DNA of 64,000 nt from CAVRUH01 sp963822595. Lineage in GTDB: Bacteria; Chlamydiota; Chlamydiia; Chlamydiales; Waddliaceae. This document shows, in pieces, positions 37,172 through 46,960 of this stretch (its first letter is position 1; every line of letters begins with the position of its first letter). Below the pieces are notes generated by a model. That model saw only the letters and a program-made list of their open reading frames with translations. It made no database searches and was not told the origin of the DNA. The DNA is taken from contig CAWGIG010000005.1 of assembly GCA_963822595.1 (NCBI GenBank), positions 1 to 64,000 on the forward strand, given 5' to 3'. The position numbers and the translations under genes are program-made.

Positions 37172-37207
37172 CTCTGGAGAGACTCAATAAATTGAGTCAA
37201 TCCAGAG
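37172..37207. terminator. Hairpin downstream of sodA
   Basis: Two nested stems: CTCTGGA/TCCAGAG outside and GACTCAAT/ATTGAGTC inside, with two-base gaps between them. It lies ten bases after the sodA stop and upstream of accD, so it can end the radA-hemCD-sodA transcript. There is no long U-run on either side. Confidence 0.6.
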
Positions 37208-37216
37208 ATTAAAAAA

Positions 37217-37834
37217 TTATTTCGCTGGATTGGCCGCTTCGTAGCGTTCGGCGACATTTTTCCAGTTGATAATTTCCCAGATCATCTTTACATAATCGGC
37301 ACGAACGTTCTTGTATTGGAGGTAGTACGCATGCTCCCAGACGTCAACGCCTAGCAAGGGAATAAGCCCTAACGACGCTGCGGGGTCTTGGTTGGAGGTC
37401 GTAGCGATCTCTAGTCTGCCTGTATCCTTATTAAATCCGAGCCATCCCCAGCCTGATCCTTGGATCGCTATCGTTTTGGCGCTAAATTTCTGCATAAAAA
37501 TGTCAAAAGACCCAAAATCGCGATTAATGGCATCTAGAAGAGCTCCACTAGGGGCTGTTCCGCCTCCCTTGCTCTTAGGTGCTAGATTCGTCCAAAAAAT
37601 GCAATGATTGAGCCAACCGCCGCCATTAAATCGGATGGCTGGCTGAAGCGCAATCATTTTCTCTGTTTCTTTGTTTTTTTCAGCTTCAATATACTGTTCC
37701 ATAGCTTTATTGAGGTTATCAGTGTAGGTTTTATGGTGCTTGTTATAGTGCAAATCCATAATTTCTTTGCTGATGACAGGCTCAAGGTCTCCCAATCCAT
37801 AGGGAAGTTGAGGCAATTCATATTTGAGTGACAT
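37217..37834 (-). CDS. sodA: Superoxide dismutase (Mn/Fe family)
   Basis: The enzyme removes superoxide. Metal ligands are visible: histidine in DLHYNKHHKTY, histidine in GWLNHCIFW, and aspartate and histidine in DVWEHAYYLQYKN. Length of 205 residues is normal. Manganese versus iron cannot be settled by eye, although the GSGWGWL stretch is common to both. It overlaps the hemCD stop by 17 bases, consistent with one operon. Confidence 0.95.
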   Translation of the reverse strand: MSLKYELPQLPYGLGDLEPVISKEIMDLHYNKHHKTYTDNLNKAMEQYIEAEKNKETEKMIALQPAIRFNGGGWLNHCIFWTNLAPKSKGGGTAPSGALLDAINRDFGSFDIFMQKFSAKTIAIQGSGWGWLGFNKDTGRLEIATTSNQDPAASLGLIPLLGVDVWEHAYYLQYKNVRADYVKMIWEIINWKNVAERYEAANPAK

Positions 37835-39134
37835 AAGATGACTCCTTATTTATGTGATTTTTCCATTTTGTCTTATTCTCTAAATAACTACAAGTAACAC
37901 TGCCAATCGGCGTCAATGTGATGTGAACGGGCAACTCTTTGTAAAAGTGCATAAAGGCGTCCACAGTGGAGGGACTCGTAAAAAAGATTTCATCTATACC
38001 ACCAAGGTCCGGCATGACACTAAGTTCATTAAAATGAGTATCATAGAGTATCCACTCTTGAAAGCTCACCCCTTCATTTTCTAGATAATCCGATATAACG
38101 CTTCTCGATAAAGCCGAATGGGGCCAAAATACCTTGGCATCCTTTAAATCTAAACTCTTTAATTCATTCACAATGCCCTCGGAACATTCATTTTTCGCCG
38201 TTAAATGCACTTCCAAACCTTGATGATTGAGACTTTGTGTTGTTTTCCGACCCACCGAAATAATAAATTTATTTTTTATTATTTCGGGAGGAATCATTTT
38301 AAAAAATAGATCGACGCCACTTTTGCTGGTGAAAATGAAGTGGGTAAATGAAGAAACATCAGGAACCATATCGATTTCTTTGGGAACTATCTTAATCAGT
38401 GGGGCATGGATGTACCGACGTAACAAATCATTTTTTGGGGTTTTTAGTCCCACATAGAGACATTTTTTTCTTGAGTCGATGCATGAAAAAAGTTCCTGGA
38501 TTTCATGATCGTTCTCCCTACCGACGACTGCGAGCTGCCCTTGGCCAAGAGTTGTTTCTCCGGGGAGTTTAACGCGGTTTAAATGAGTCAGTCCAAGGCG
38601 AATCAAAGCCGCTTCGGCGATGACGACCCCTTGGACGTCTTCGCTTTCGAGCCTTGCAAGTCGCTGGTGTATGGTTCCTCGAATATCGATAAATTGGAAA
38701 TCATCTCGCAGTTGCCGAACACAATCCTCTCTTCTCTCCGATGAAGTAGCTATGACAGCTCCTTTTTTAAGCGATTCAATCGTTTCTCCGGCAGGTATGA
38801 CAAGGGAATCCGAGGTATCTACACCCCGCGTCACTGCGATGATGCTCAGTCCATCAGGGATCGGTTCAGGGAGGTCTTTTGCAGAATGGATGCCGATTCT
38901 TCCGTGTCCCTGCAGGATCCTTTCGTCGATATCTTTCGTGAAAAAATCGGTTTTAGCGAGTGTTCTGAGTGATGTTTTTTGATCCCTATCACCGATCGTA
39001 GTCACGAAGGTTGTCTCAAAGTAAACTTCCGGATGATAAAGCTGTAGTTCTTTTTCGATCTCAACTACTTGAGCTCTGGAAAGAGCGGAACCCCGAGCGC
39101 TAGTTAATAAGGGCGTCAACAGCTTGTTCGACAA
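37818..39134 (-). CDS. hemC: HemC-HemD fusion: porphobilinogen deaminase joined to uroporphyrinogen-III synthase
   Basis: The first 230 residues are a deaminase: TSARGSALSRAQ, HSAKDLPEPIPDG, ATSSERREDCVRQL, DIRGTIHQRLARL. The rest has the pattern of HemD, with FTSKSGVDLFF, ISVGRKTTQSL and the late FFTSPSTVDAFM and TPIGSVT. Domain 3 of the deaminase, which carries the cysteine for the dipyrromethane cofactor, is missing: the sequence passes directly from LAVVGREND to the HemD part. A TTG at 39134 has GGAG six bases upstream; a TTG at 39155 is the alternative. It overlaps radA. Confidence 0.82.
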   Translation of the reverse strand: MSNKLLTPLLTSARGSALSRAQVVEIEKELQLYHPEVYFETTFVTTIGDRDQKTSLRTLAKTDFFTKDIDERILQGHGRIGIHSAKDLPEPIPDGLSIIAVTRGVDTSDSLVIPAGETIESLKKGAVIATSSERREDCVRQLRDDFQFIDIRGTIHQRLARLESEDVQGVVIAEAALIRLGLTHLNRVKLPGETTLGQGQLAVVGRENDHEIQELFSCIDSRKKCLYVGLKTPKNDLLRRYIHAPLIKIVPKEIDMVPDVSSFTHFIFTSKSGVDLFFKMIPPEIIKNKFIISVGRKTTQSLNHQGLEVHLTAKNECSEGIVNELKSLDLKDAKVFWPHSALSRSVISDYLENEGVSFQEWILYDTHFNELSVMPDLGGIDEIFFTSPSTVDAFMHFYKELPVHITLTPIGSVTCSYLENKTKWKNHINKESSYVTQI

Positions 39135-40473
39135 AATCGACTCCGACAATTTCAATTTTCTTTAAAATTTCTTCCGGGATGCCTTTGACATTCCTTTTTG
39201 GGATAATGCATCGTTTAAAGCCCATATGAATGGATTCTTTGATGCGGCTTTCAATGCGTACAATCGATCTGATTTCGCCGCCGAGACCAACTTCGCCTGC
39301 GACAATTGTTTGAGGGTCGATTTTTTGGTTGCGGGTCGAAGAGGCAACGGCTAAAAGGACTCCTAGATCTATTCCAGGTTCGGTAATTTTCATCCCGCCG
39401 GCAATTGAAACAAAGACATCGCATTGGTGGAGTTTGTATCCCATCCGTTTTTCAAGAACAGCAAGAAGAAGGGCAAGTCTATTTTGATCGATTCCTGTAC
39501 ATCTCCTCGATGGGGTCGTGAATACTGTGTCGGTGACTAAAGCTTGTATTTCAATAAGAATGGATCTCGATCCCTCGATTGTTGGGACAATGATGGATCC
39601 GATCATATTTTTTGTCCGTTCTTCCAGGAAAATTTGGGAAGGATTCGGTACTTCCGCTAAACCGTCGCTGCGCATTTGAAAAACTGCAATTTCATCGGTA
39701 GGGCCAAAGCGATTTTTGACGACTCGAATCATTCTGTAATTGTACTGTCTGTCTCCCTCAAAATAAAGAACAGTGTCCACCAAGTGTTCCAAAACCCTTG
39801 GACCGGCGATTTCTCCCGATTTTGTCACGTGGCCAATCAAAAATGTAGCGATTCCATATCCTTTGGCGATGTGCATAAATTCTGTCGTGCATTCTCTTAC
39901 CTGAGAAACTGACCCCGGAGAAGAGGTGATCTCGTTTTTGTAAACAATTTGGATCGAATCGACGATCAAAATATCGGGTTTAACATTATCAATATGGGCT
40001 TTGATGTGGCTGAAATTCGTCTCATTAAGGAGCAGAAGATTGTCGGTTTCAATTCCGAGCCGTTCAGCCCGCATGGACGTTTGCTCCACCGATTCTTCAC
40101 CGCTCACGTAAAGGACAATCAGACCTTGATTTGCCAACGCGCGCGAAAGTTGCAACATTAGCGTCGATTTTCCAATCCCAGGATCACCCCCAATCAATGT
40201 CAAAGATCCCGGCACAATGCCGCCGCCGAAAAGGCGATCGCATTCTTTGACATTTGTAAGAATCCGCTTAACATTCGTTTGTGAGATCTCTTTTAATCGT
40301 AGAGGACGGCTTTTTTCTGTAGGTTGCGCACTGAATTTTTGGACCGCTCCGGTCACTTCCACTTCTTCGTGGAGAGTATTCCATTGCGAGCATTGAGGAC
40401 ATTGCCCATTCCATTTCATCTGCTTGTGCCCGCATTCAGAGCAATACCAAACGCTTTTTTGTTTGACTGTCAT
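39100..40473 (-). CDS. radA: DNA repair protein RadA (Sms)
   Basis: A RecA-like helicase that processes recombination intermediates. It starts with a zinc finger (CSECGHKQMKWNGQCPQC), then the ATPase core with GGDPGIGKSTLML, the diagnostic KNRFG motif (VVKNRFGPTDE), and a C-terminal Lon-like domain. Length of 457 residues is normal. The start overlaps the rnc stop by four bases. Confidence 0.95.
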   Translation of the reverse strand: MTVKQKSVWYCSECGHKQMKWNGQCPQCSQWNTLHEEVEVTGAVQKFSAQPTEKSRPLRLKEISQTNVKRILTNVKECDRLFGGGIVPGSLTLIGGDPGIGKSTLMLQLSRALANQGLIVLYVSGEESVEQTSMRAERLGIETDNLLLLNETNFSHIKAHIDNVKPDILIVDSIQIVYKNEITSSPGSVSQVRECTTEFMHIAKGYGIATFLIGHVTKSGEIAGPRVLEHLVDTVLYFEGDRQYNYRMIRVVKNRFGPTDEIAVFQMRSDGLAEVPNPSQIFLEERTKNMIGSIIVPTIEGSRSILIEIQALVTDTVFTTPSRRCTGIDQNRLALLLAVLEKRMGYKLHQCDVFVSIAGGMKITEPGIDLGVLLAVASSTRNQKIDPQTIVAGEVGLGGEIRSIVRIESRIKESIHMGFKRCIIPKRNVKGIPEEILKKIEIVGVDFVEQAVDALIN

Positions 40474-41189
40474 TTTTGTAAGCTATCGGGGTTGATTTTT
40501 GAAAGAGCATCCTTGGCCGCTTCCTGCTGTGCCTCTTTTTTCGAAGGGCCCACTCCTGACCCAACTTCTTCTTGATTAATGATCACGGAAATTGAAAAAG
40601 TTTTGCTGTGATCCGGTCCGCTTTCGCTCAAAACCTTGTAAATGGGGGTCTCTTGATAGGTCTTTTGACAGAAATCTTGAAGTTGCGCCTTCCAGTTCTG
40701 GATAGGGGTTTTTAGAATATCCTCGATATCTCGCGAAAAGTTCTTGAAGAGAAATTTCTGAGCAGATTCTAGTCCTCCATCAATATAAATGGCTCCAATG
40801 ATAGCTTCAAAAAGGTCGGCCAAAATGGAGTCTCTTCCTCGTCCGCTGTTTAAACGTTCCCCTTTGCCTAAAAGAACATACTTTTCGACATCCAATTTCT
40901 GCACGTAATTCATGCAAGATGTTGCCTCTACAAGGCGTGAACGCAGATAAGAGAGTTCACCTTCGGGAGTCGACGGGAGGTATCTATAGAGGTATTCCGC
41001 TACAATCATTCCCAGCACGGAATCTCCAAGAAATTCGAGTCTTTCGTTGTGCTCGTTTACTTCTTTATTTTCGTTGACGAAGGAGCGGTGTGTAAAAGCC
41101 AGAGCCAGCAAGGAACGATCTTTAAAGGCATAGCCCATTTTGATTTCTATTTCAGAGGCTTGCTTGATGAGATTTTCAAATTCATTCAT
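40470..41189 (-). CDS. rnc: Ribonuclease III
   Basis: The enzyme cleaves double-stranded RNA, including rRNA precursors. The catalytic signature HNERLEFLGDSVLGM and the metal-binding DLFEAIIGAIYIDGG are intact; a double-stranded RNA-binding domain with GSGVGPSKKEAQQEAA ends the protein. Length of 239 residues is normal. It sits three bases from argS and overlaps radA by four. Confidence 0.95.
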   Translation of the reverse strand: MNEFENLIKQASEIEIKMGYAFKDRSLLALAFTHRSFVNENKEVNEHNERLEFLGDSVLGMIVAEYLYRYLPSTPEGELSYLRSRLVEATSCMNYVQKLDVEKYVLLGKGERLNSGRGRDSILADLFEAIIGAIYIDGGLESAQKFLFKNFSRDIEDILKTPIQNWKAQLQDFCQKTYQETPIYKVLSESGPDHSKTFSISVIINQEEVGSGVGPSKKEAQQEAAKDALSKINPDSLQK

Positions 41190-41192
41190 GAT

Positions 41193-42932
41193 TTACATAC
41201 GTTCTACGGTTTCAACACCGAGAAGGTGGAGGCCTTGCTTCATCGTTCGAGCGACAAGCTCGCTCAATAGCAGCCGTGAATCTTCTTCGGGTGTTCCTTC
41301 AACTTGACAATCACGATAGAATGCATTGAATTTCTCTGCAAGGATATAGAGATAATCTGTAAGGCGATTCGGCAATAATTCCTCTGCAACAAAGTCTATC
41401 GTCTCCACAAAACGGAGCAGGTGCAATCCCAACGCAATTTCTGCGGGATGCGTCAAGTGAATTTGGCTTCTCTTTCTCACAGCTTCTATGTCCGCGCCGA
41501 TTTTTCGTTTAATTCCAGCGACCCTGACATAAGAATACATCAGATAAGAGGCTGTATTTCCCTCAAAACGGAGCATCCTTTCATAACTGAAGGTATAGTC
41601 TCCGGTGCGATGGCAGGATAAATCAGCATATTTGACAGCCCCAAGTCCTAAGGCTACCGAAATTTTTTCCAGTTCAGCAGGATCCATGGTAGGATTTCGG
41701 TTTTTCATGATCTCGCGAGCTTTATCTATGGCGGTGTAAAGGAGATCTATGAGCTTTTCGACTTCGCCTTCGCGAGTTTTAAATTTTTTTCCATCCTGAC
41801 CAAGCACGACTCCAAAAGGAACGTGGTCAAATCGGACCTTTTTTGGATCTAGATAACCGGCTTTTTCTGAGGCCGCTTTGATCATGGCAAAGTGGATGCT
41901 TTGACCTGCGTCAGTCACAATGATGATGCGGTTGGCTTTATCGACTTCTACACGGTAACGCATGGCTGCGACGTCGGTTGTGTCGTAACCGTAGCCTCCG
42001 TCGGATTTTTGCAGCATCAGAGGTAAGGGTTCATTTTCCCGATTTTTAAAGCCTTCTAAGAAAACACATTTGGCACCGTCCGATTCAACGATAAGTCCTT
42101 TTTTCTCCAGATCCGTAATGGTATCTGCCAACATGGGATTGTAAAAAGATTCGCCCCTCTCCATGAGTTTGATATCCATGAGGTCATAAATGGCTTGATA
42201 GGCCTTTCTGGAGATATCACAGATCATATTCCAGGCATTTAGTGACGAAGGATCGCCACCTTGAAGGGATACTACTTCCAATTGCGAACGCTTTTTAAAT
42301 GCAGGGTCCTCATCGAATCGCTTTTTGGATGCCTTATACCAGGTGACGAGATGGGTGAGATCGGTCTGTTCTTCGCCGGTCAATACCTTGGGGGCTTCTT
42401 CTTTTAAATAGGCAATGAGCATGCCGAAAGCGGTGCCCCAATCGCCGATATGATTGAGTCTAAGGACGTCAAAACCCATGAATTCGAAGGTTCTCGCTAA
42501 ACTATCGCCAATAATGGTGGAACGGAGGTGGCCCACATGAAGTTCTTTGGCAATATTCGGAGAGGAGAATTCGACGATGACTTTTTGTTTATTTCCCGAG
42601 ATATCGAGGCCTAAATGAGAATCTAGGGACATTGCCTGGATAGCTTTGCTAATGTATTGCGGGTCGAGGGTGATATTGATAAAGCCGGGGCCTGCGATTT
42701 CTAATTTGGCAATGAGGGGATCGGGGCCGAGATTTTCGATGATTTTTCCGGCGACCTCACGTGGATTCGATTTGAGGATTTTAGCCAGTTTCATGGAGCT
42801 ATTGAACTGATAATCGCCGAATTTTTCCTGGGAACTTTGAAAGATTTCGATGGATTCGTCTTTTAGTTCCGGGTAAGCAGTTTGGACAGCTTTTTTAAAT
42901 ACCTGTGATAAATGTAAAATGATGTTATGCAT
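41193..42932 (-). CDS. argS: Arginyl-tRNA synthetase
   Basis: It charges tRNA-Arg. The HIGH motif is in ELHVGHLRST and the KMSKS counterpart is reduced to GKKFKTREGE, as is normal for ArgS. The N-terminal Add-1 domain and the C-terminal DALR anticodon domain are both present. Length of 579 residues is normal. The ATG is 502 bases from the next gene, across a palindrome-filled gap, and it is the first gene of the argS-rnc-radA-hemCD-sodA strand. Confidence 0.95.
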   Translation of the reverse strand: MHNIILHLSQVFKKAVQTAYPELKDESIEIFQSSQEKFGDYQFNSSMKLAKILKSNPREVAGKIIENLGPDPLIAKLEIAGPGFINITLDPQYISKAIQAMSLDSHLGLDISGNKQKVIVEFSSPNIAKELHVGHLRSTIIGDSLARTFEFMGFDVLRLNHIGDWGTAFGMLIAYLKEEAPKVLTGEEQTDLTHLVTWYKASKKRFDEDPAFKKRSQLEVVSLQGGDPSSLNAWNMICDISRKAYQAIYDLMDIKLMERGESFYNPMLADTITDLEKKGLIVESDGAKCVFLEGFKNRENEPLPLMLQKSDGGYGYDTTDVAAMRYRVEVDKANRIIIVTDAGQSIHFAMIKAASEKAGYLDPKKVRFDHVPFGVVLGQDGKKFKTREGEVEKLIDLLYTAIDKAREIMKNRNPTMDPAELEKISVALGLGAVKYADLSCHRTGDYTFSYERMLRFEGNTASYLMYSYVRVAGIKRKIGADIEAVRKRSQIHLTHPAEIALGLHLLRFVETIDFVAEELLPNRLTDYLYILAEKFNAFYRDCQVEGTPEEDSRLLLSELVARTMKQGLHLLGVETVERM

Positions 42933-42988
42933 AGGAACAATTCTACACGAATAGAGCCACTCCCGTCAAGCGGCATGAAGATGAAACA

Positions 42989-43382
42989 CCACAGAGACAC
43001 AGAGGAAGAAGAGAAAAGAATATGCTTATTGTTACTATTTTTTTGTAAGAATTCCTTTTTTGTGACGAGGTTCCTATAAAAGCTTAGGCTTTTATAGGAC
43101 CATCAACCAGAACGATTTTTCCCTATTTTAAGGACCGATGCGGTCCATTAAAATAGGGAAAAATCGTTCTGGTTGTTTTCCATGAAGCCATTCTTACCCT
43201 CTCTAATTATCAGAAGTTGGCAAGTGTCTTATAATCAGTATTTCCAAGCGTCATTTCCCATGTCTTACCTATGATCGGGGGTTAGATTGAGTCATAGGAA
43301 CCTCGCCACAAAAAATCAATTCTTACAAAAAAATAGTGACAATAAGCTTATTCTTATCTCTTCTTCCTCTGTGTCTCTGTGG
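42989..43382. repeat. Repeat E: 394-base nested palindrome
   Basis: Outer arms of 89 bp (42989-43077 and 43294-43382) carry CCACAGAGACACAGAGG and GAGGTTCCTAT. Inside the left half are two further hairpins: CCTATAAAAG/CTTTTATAGG at 43073-43098 and the 72-base one at 43104-43175. The remaining 120 bases, 43176-43293, show no obvious feature. It fills the gap between the divergent argS and UbiA-like genes. Such a position is odd for terminators. Confidence 0.88.
43104..43175. repeat. Perfect-looking 72-base hairpin within repeat E
   Basis: CAACCAGAACGATTTTTCCC pairs with its complement over about 30 bases, with a small inner stem GGACCG/CGGTCC at the tip. This is one of the strongest stems in the window. 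Confidence 0.85.
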
Positions 43383-43434
43383 TTTTTTTTGTTCTGTTCT
43401 TTATTCTATTTCAAGGATTTGTTAATATGAAAGA

Positions 43435-44199
43435 ATGAAAAAGTATATTCTAACTAGGTTTTTAACACCTTCGCATCTCATTGCAGCAATTGGTATCGCC
43501 TATTCGGGACAGATGATTAATGGCGGAACATTTTCATTTATCAACTTCCTGGTCTCTTTAGTAGGAATTTTGTTATTTTTTTTCGTTGTACGTGTAGATG
43601 ATGATATTCAAGACATAGCCAAAGATAAAATCGCCCACCCCAATCAAATTGCGGTAAGAAAATTTCTTCTTCAAGATATTGAGAAATATGTTTGGAGAAC
43701 ATGCATTGTCTTTTCTATTTTCTTGTTCATGGTTTTATGGAAAAGCGGATTTTACTATGCCATCACGCTGTTATATTTTTGGCTTCAGAGAAAACCCTTT
43801 CGACAACCCCTTTTGAAACACTTTATAACTCAGGGGATGATTATTCCTGTGGGATTATTTGCCAGCGAGATGGGTTCCGGCGTTAGCGTCGCGTATGCCA
43901 TGGTTCTTTTTGGGGCTTTCTCCACCTATGAAATTTGCAGAAAATTGGATCCTTTTGCCCATCCGGTCATTTTGTCATTGTTGCAGTTTTATGGTTTTAG
44001 GGAAGTCTATTGGATTGTTGTAGGGCAGGTGCTGGTATCGGCTATTGGAGCTTATTATCTAGATTCCTACTTGATTCTATGGCCTGTAGAGATGGGGGTA
44101 TTGTACATTCTATCCAGACTATTTCAAGATCCGCGGCAATATAAATTCGCCCAACTTGCCGCGGCAATTTCTCTTTTTATCCACATTTGGTTTTGTTAG
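43435..44199 (+). CDS. UbiA-like membrane prenyltransferase
   Basis: About eight membrane segments in 254 residues. RVDDDIQDIAKDKIAHPNQ matches the aspartate-rich first motif of UbiA-type prenyltransferases (DDxxDxxxDxxxHP), and YEICRKLDPFAHP is at the place of the second. Such enzymes attach isoprenoid chains to quinone rings, haem or other acceptors. The acceptor cannot be told. The 3' end overlaps the convergent giant gene by four bases. Confidence 0.78.
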   Translation: MKKYILTRFLTPSHLIAAIGIAYSGQMINGGTFSFINFLVSLVGILLFFFVVRVDDDIQDIAKDKIAHPNQIAVRKFLLQDIEKYVWRTCIVFSIFLFMVLWKSGFYYAITLLYFWLQRKPFRQPLLKHFITQGMIIPVGLFASEMGSGVSVAYAMVLFGAFSTYEICRKLDPFAHPVILSLLQFYGFREVYWIVVGQVLVSAIGAYYLDSYLILWPVEMGVLYILSRLFQDPRQYKFAQLAAAISLFIHIWFC

Positions 44200-46868
44200 A
44201 CTACTGCTTGAGCCGGTTGCGCAGGGGGAACCGGTGCCACAAGGTCAACAATATCTTGAGGGAATATCCATGCAGCCGTTTTCTTTGCTAATAATCCTCT
44301 AATCATTCCAGGAATAAGATTTTGCTGTTCGAAAAAGCCTTTGAAAGCCTCCGTCAAACTACCCTCAACGACATCTTCACCTTTATAATTATCAGCAACA
44401 GTCAGAAACTTCCAGATGATCTTTTGGATGACAACATCACTATTAGGATCAGACACGAATCTCCAGATCCGATGCTTCAAGGAAATATTCATTACCAAAG
44501 AAACAACAATTTTGTAGCAAAGCCTTGTTATCCATTTTCTGAAACCGCTCCAATTGACTTGACTATCCACATATTCGTCAATTTTCTTTCTTGCAAAAGG
44601 GGCGATATTCTTTTTGAAAATAATTTCATTCTCCCTTAAAAAGGCAGCTTCATCGAAGTTTGCCGGAGGATTTACCTTATCAATTTGACTTGCCAATCCT
44701 TGTATCCTTCCATCCATGATAGGATTATTTGGAGGTTTAATAAAATTATTAACGAACACGACCCTATTATTTTTCTTTGTAAAGTTTTCCATAGCACTTA
44801 CTACAGCTGATTTTAAAGCCGTTTCCGCCATTGAGGGGAAAGGTTTTTTCGCATTTTTTAATATTATGGAAATAAACTTATTACCTACTTCATCATTAAA
44901 AAATTTCTCACGTTCAGCATCATTCATAATAACACCATCAGCCCGAAGAGGAAATTGAATGGCGTTGACATCTTTTAAGGCCTCATTTAAGACATAGCTG
45001 AGAAATTTGGGTTTAAGCAACTCACCGACATGAGGTTTAATCTCGTCCATGACTATGTCTAAATAACTTCCAATATCCTCATTGATCTGTCCATTTTCAA
45101 AAATCAGATCCTCGATCATTTTCTGATCACCTAAGAGGCGTTCTATCCACCCCGTTAACCTTTGGATTTTTGGATCATTTTGAACTGGAAGTGTATAGTT
45201 TATATAGTTTTTCTTTATACTTTCAATCTCTTCACTATCTTTTTTAAAGAACCACTCAACAATCTTACTAAGAGTAAATTCTTTTTCTGTGGACAAGTCA
45301 TCTTTTACTTTGTAGAATAGGTTAATTAGGGATGGTGGAACGATTTCTTTCACTAATTTTTCTGGGAGCAACAGTTCAAGAAGTTTTTGTATCGAATTGG
45401 GAGACTTAAATACACCCACGATATCTTTTACAAGTTGTATTACCTTTTTTTGGGAATCATCGCCCTGGGTGATTATTAACTTCTCGTGGAGGGCTATTTT
45501 GATGATGGAGTGGATGGCATCTTTAATAATTGGAGCAGTTTGACCTGAGCCAAAAGCTTTCTTGATCAAGTCATTGATGAGTAAAGGTTGATCCTCAGCA
45601 ATTTTTCCATCCATTTTAGGATATTCATCTATCATAGCATCCAACGAATAAAAAGCTTGCGCAAGTAATTGGTTAATTCCATGTTTTTTCATGCCATCAC
45701 CGTTTAAAAATGCGTCGGCTTCATTTTCCTTTTCTTTTAATGTTTCGATTGATTTACGGATTTCAGCGACACGGGGTTTAATAAACGTTAAGATGATTAT
45801 GTCTCTGTTGAAGATACCTTTCATTACACCATGGAACATTCCGTCCCAAAATGTTTGATCAAAAACTTGATCAAACAAGTAGGTTGCTATTTCAAGATCG
45901 TTTTTCGCCCCTTGGTATTCTTGGACAACACCATGTAATACCTGCATCATTTTATCTGATGAGAGTTGTCCTTTATCATTTAGAAGTACACGGCTAAGAG
46001 CAACAAAACAAGAATTTTCTAATAGAATATCTCGGGTATCCTTGATACTTTCATTATCGGTTTTTAAAAGAGTAAGTAACGTCTCTTTTTCAAAAGGAGG
46101 CAGTGATCCTAAATCTTTTCCTTCTAATCCTTGAATAAATTCTTTAGCACTTCCCACTAAGTTCTCAAAAATAAATTTGCTAAGGTTGTCTTTGTTATCA
46201 AAGTCTGATTGGTTAATAATTTTGCTCATTTCATCAAAAGTTATAATTAAATTTTGTCTCAAAATATTATAATCCTTGAGTATTGATACCAGTAGACTTG
46301 CAACATTACCCTTGTCAACGAAGATTTGGACCAACGGAGGAACCAGCTTTCCCCAAAGATCATCAGGAAGAAATATTTTTATTACTTCATTTGCGATCAA
46401 CCAATACACGAACTCTGTATAGTCAGTAATTTCTTTTTTATTGGTATACTTGAGATACTTTTCCCTTTCTGCGGGAAAACCCGCCTTTTTTTGTACTGTC
46501 TTTAAAAGATTTTCCTCAGTGGGATCAATGAACCAATCAAGATAATCTTTTATTTCACCTACAAGAAGAGCTAATTTGCTCTCAAGATTACCGAGAGTAT
46601 AGGCCGGTTGGATATTGTTATCTTTGACGGTTTGCATATTGTTATCATTGATAATATTATTGTTGTTGATAACTGATAAAACACTACTTGCGATTTGGGG
46701 GTCAATTTTACTATCAAGAATTGATTTTTTTAAATCCTCAGAACTTAATGATGCAGAGAAAAGGTATGCGCCAAAAACATAAAGCAGAGTCTCAAACAAT
46801 TGTCTGAGGGGCTTATCTTGGGTTGTATTATCCCATTCAAGAAGTAGGTGTATCAAAGTATTAATCAA
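44196..46868 (-). CDS. Giant helical protein of unknown function (890 residues)
   Basis: A long, mostly helical protein without signal peptide. It shares a motif with the neighbour at 46961: a hydrophobic helix, then P, two residues, an aromatic or hydrophobic residue and P, for example IFLPDDLWGKLVPPLVQIF (near residue 170) and LLLPEKLVKEIVPPSLINLF (near 505), with a degenerate copy IFPQDIVDLVAPV at the end. The C-terminal 100 residues contain moderately hydrophobic stretches. The first codon is a TTG with no good ribosome-binding site; a lost upstream part is possible. No family recognised. Confidence 0.75.
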   Translation of the reverse strand: MINTLIHLLLEWDNTTQDKPLRQLFETLLYVFGAYLFSASLSSEDLKKSILDSKIDPQIASSVLSVINNNNIINDNNMQTVKDNNIQPAYTLGNLESKLALLVGEIKDYLDWFIDPTEENLLKTVQKKAGFPAEREKYLKYTNKKEITDYTEFVYWLIANEVIKIFLPDDLWGKLVPPLVQIFVDKGNVASLLVSILKDYNILRQNLIITFDEMSKIINQSDFDNKDNLSKFIFENLVGSAKEFIQGLEGKDLGSLPPFEKETLLTLLKTDNESIKDTRDILLENSCFVALSRVLLNDKGQLSSDKMMQVLHGVVQEYQGAKNDLEIATYLFDQVFDQTFWDGMFHGVMKGIFNRDIIILTFIKPRVAEIRKSIETLKEKENEADAFLNGDGMKKHGINQLLAQAFYSLDAMIDEYPKMDGKIAEDQPLLINDLIKKAFGSGQTAPIIKDAIHSIIKIALHEKLIITQGDDSQKKVIQLVKDIVGVFKSPNSIQKLLELLLPEKLVKEIVPPSLINLFYKVKDDLSTEKEFTLSKIVEWFFKKDSEEIESIKKNYINYTLPVQNDPKIQRLTGWIERLLGDQKMIEDLIFENGQINEDIGSYLDIVMDEIKPHVGELLKPKFLSYVLNEALKDVNAIQFPLRADGVIMNDAEREKFFNDEVGNKFISIILKNAKKPFPSMAETALKSAVVSAMENFTKKNNRVVFVNNFIKPPNNPIMDGRIQGLASQIDKVNPPANFDEAAFLRENEIIFKKNIAPFARKKIDEYVDSQVNWSGFRKWITRLCYKIVVSLVMNISLKHRIWRFVSDPNSDVVIQKIIWKFLTVADNYKGEDVVEGSLTEAFKGFFEQQNLIPGMIRGLLAKKTAAWIFPQDIVDLVAPVPPAQPAQAVV

Positions 46869-46960
46869 AGTGTTAATCGACTCATTATTGTGAAATGTAT
46901 GTTTCTCTAGTGAGAACCGCTAATATATGTCCGACTATTTGAGTAAGAAAAGTGTCATAT

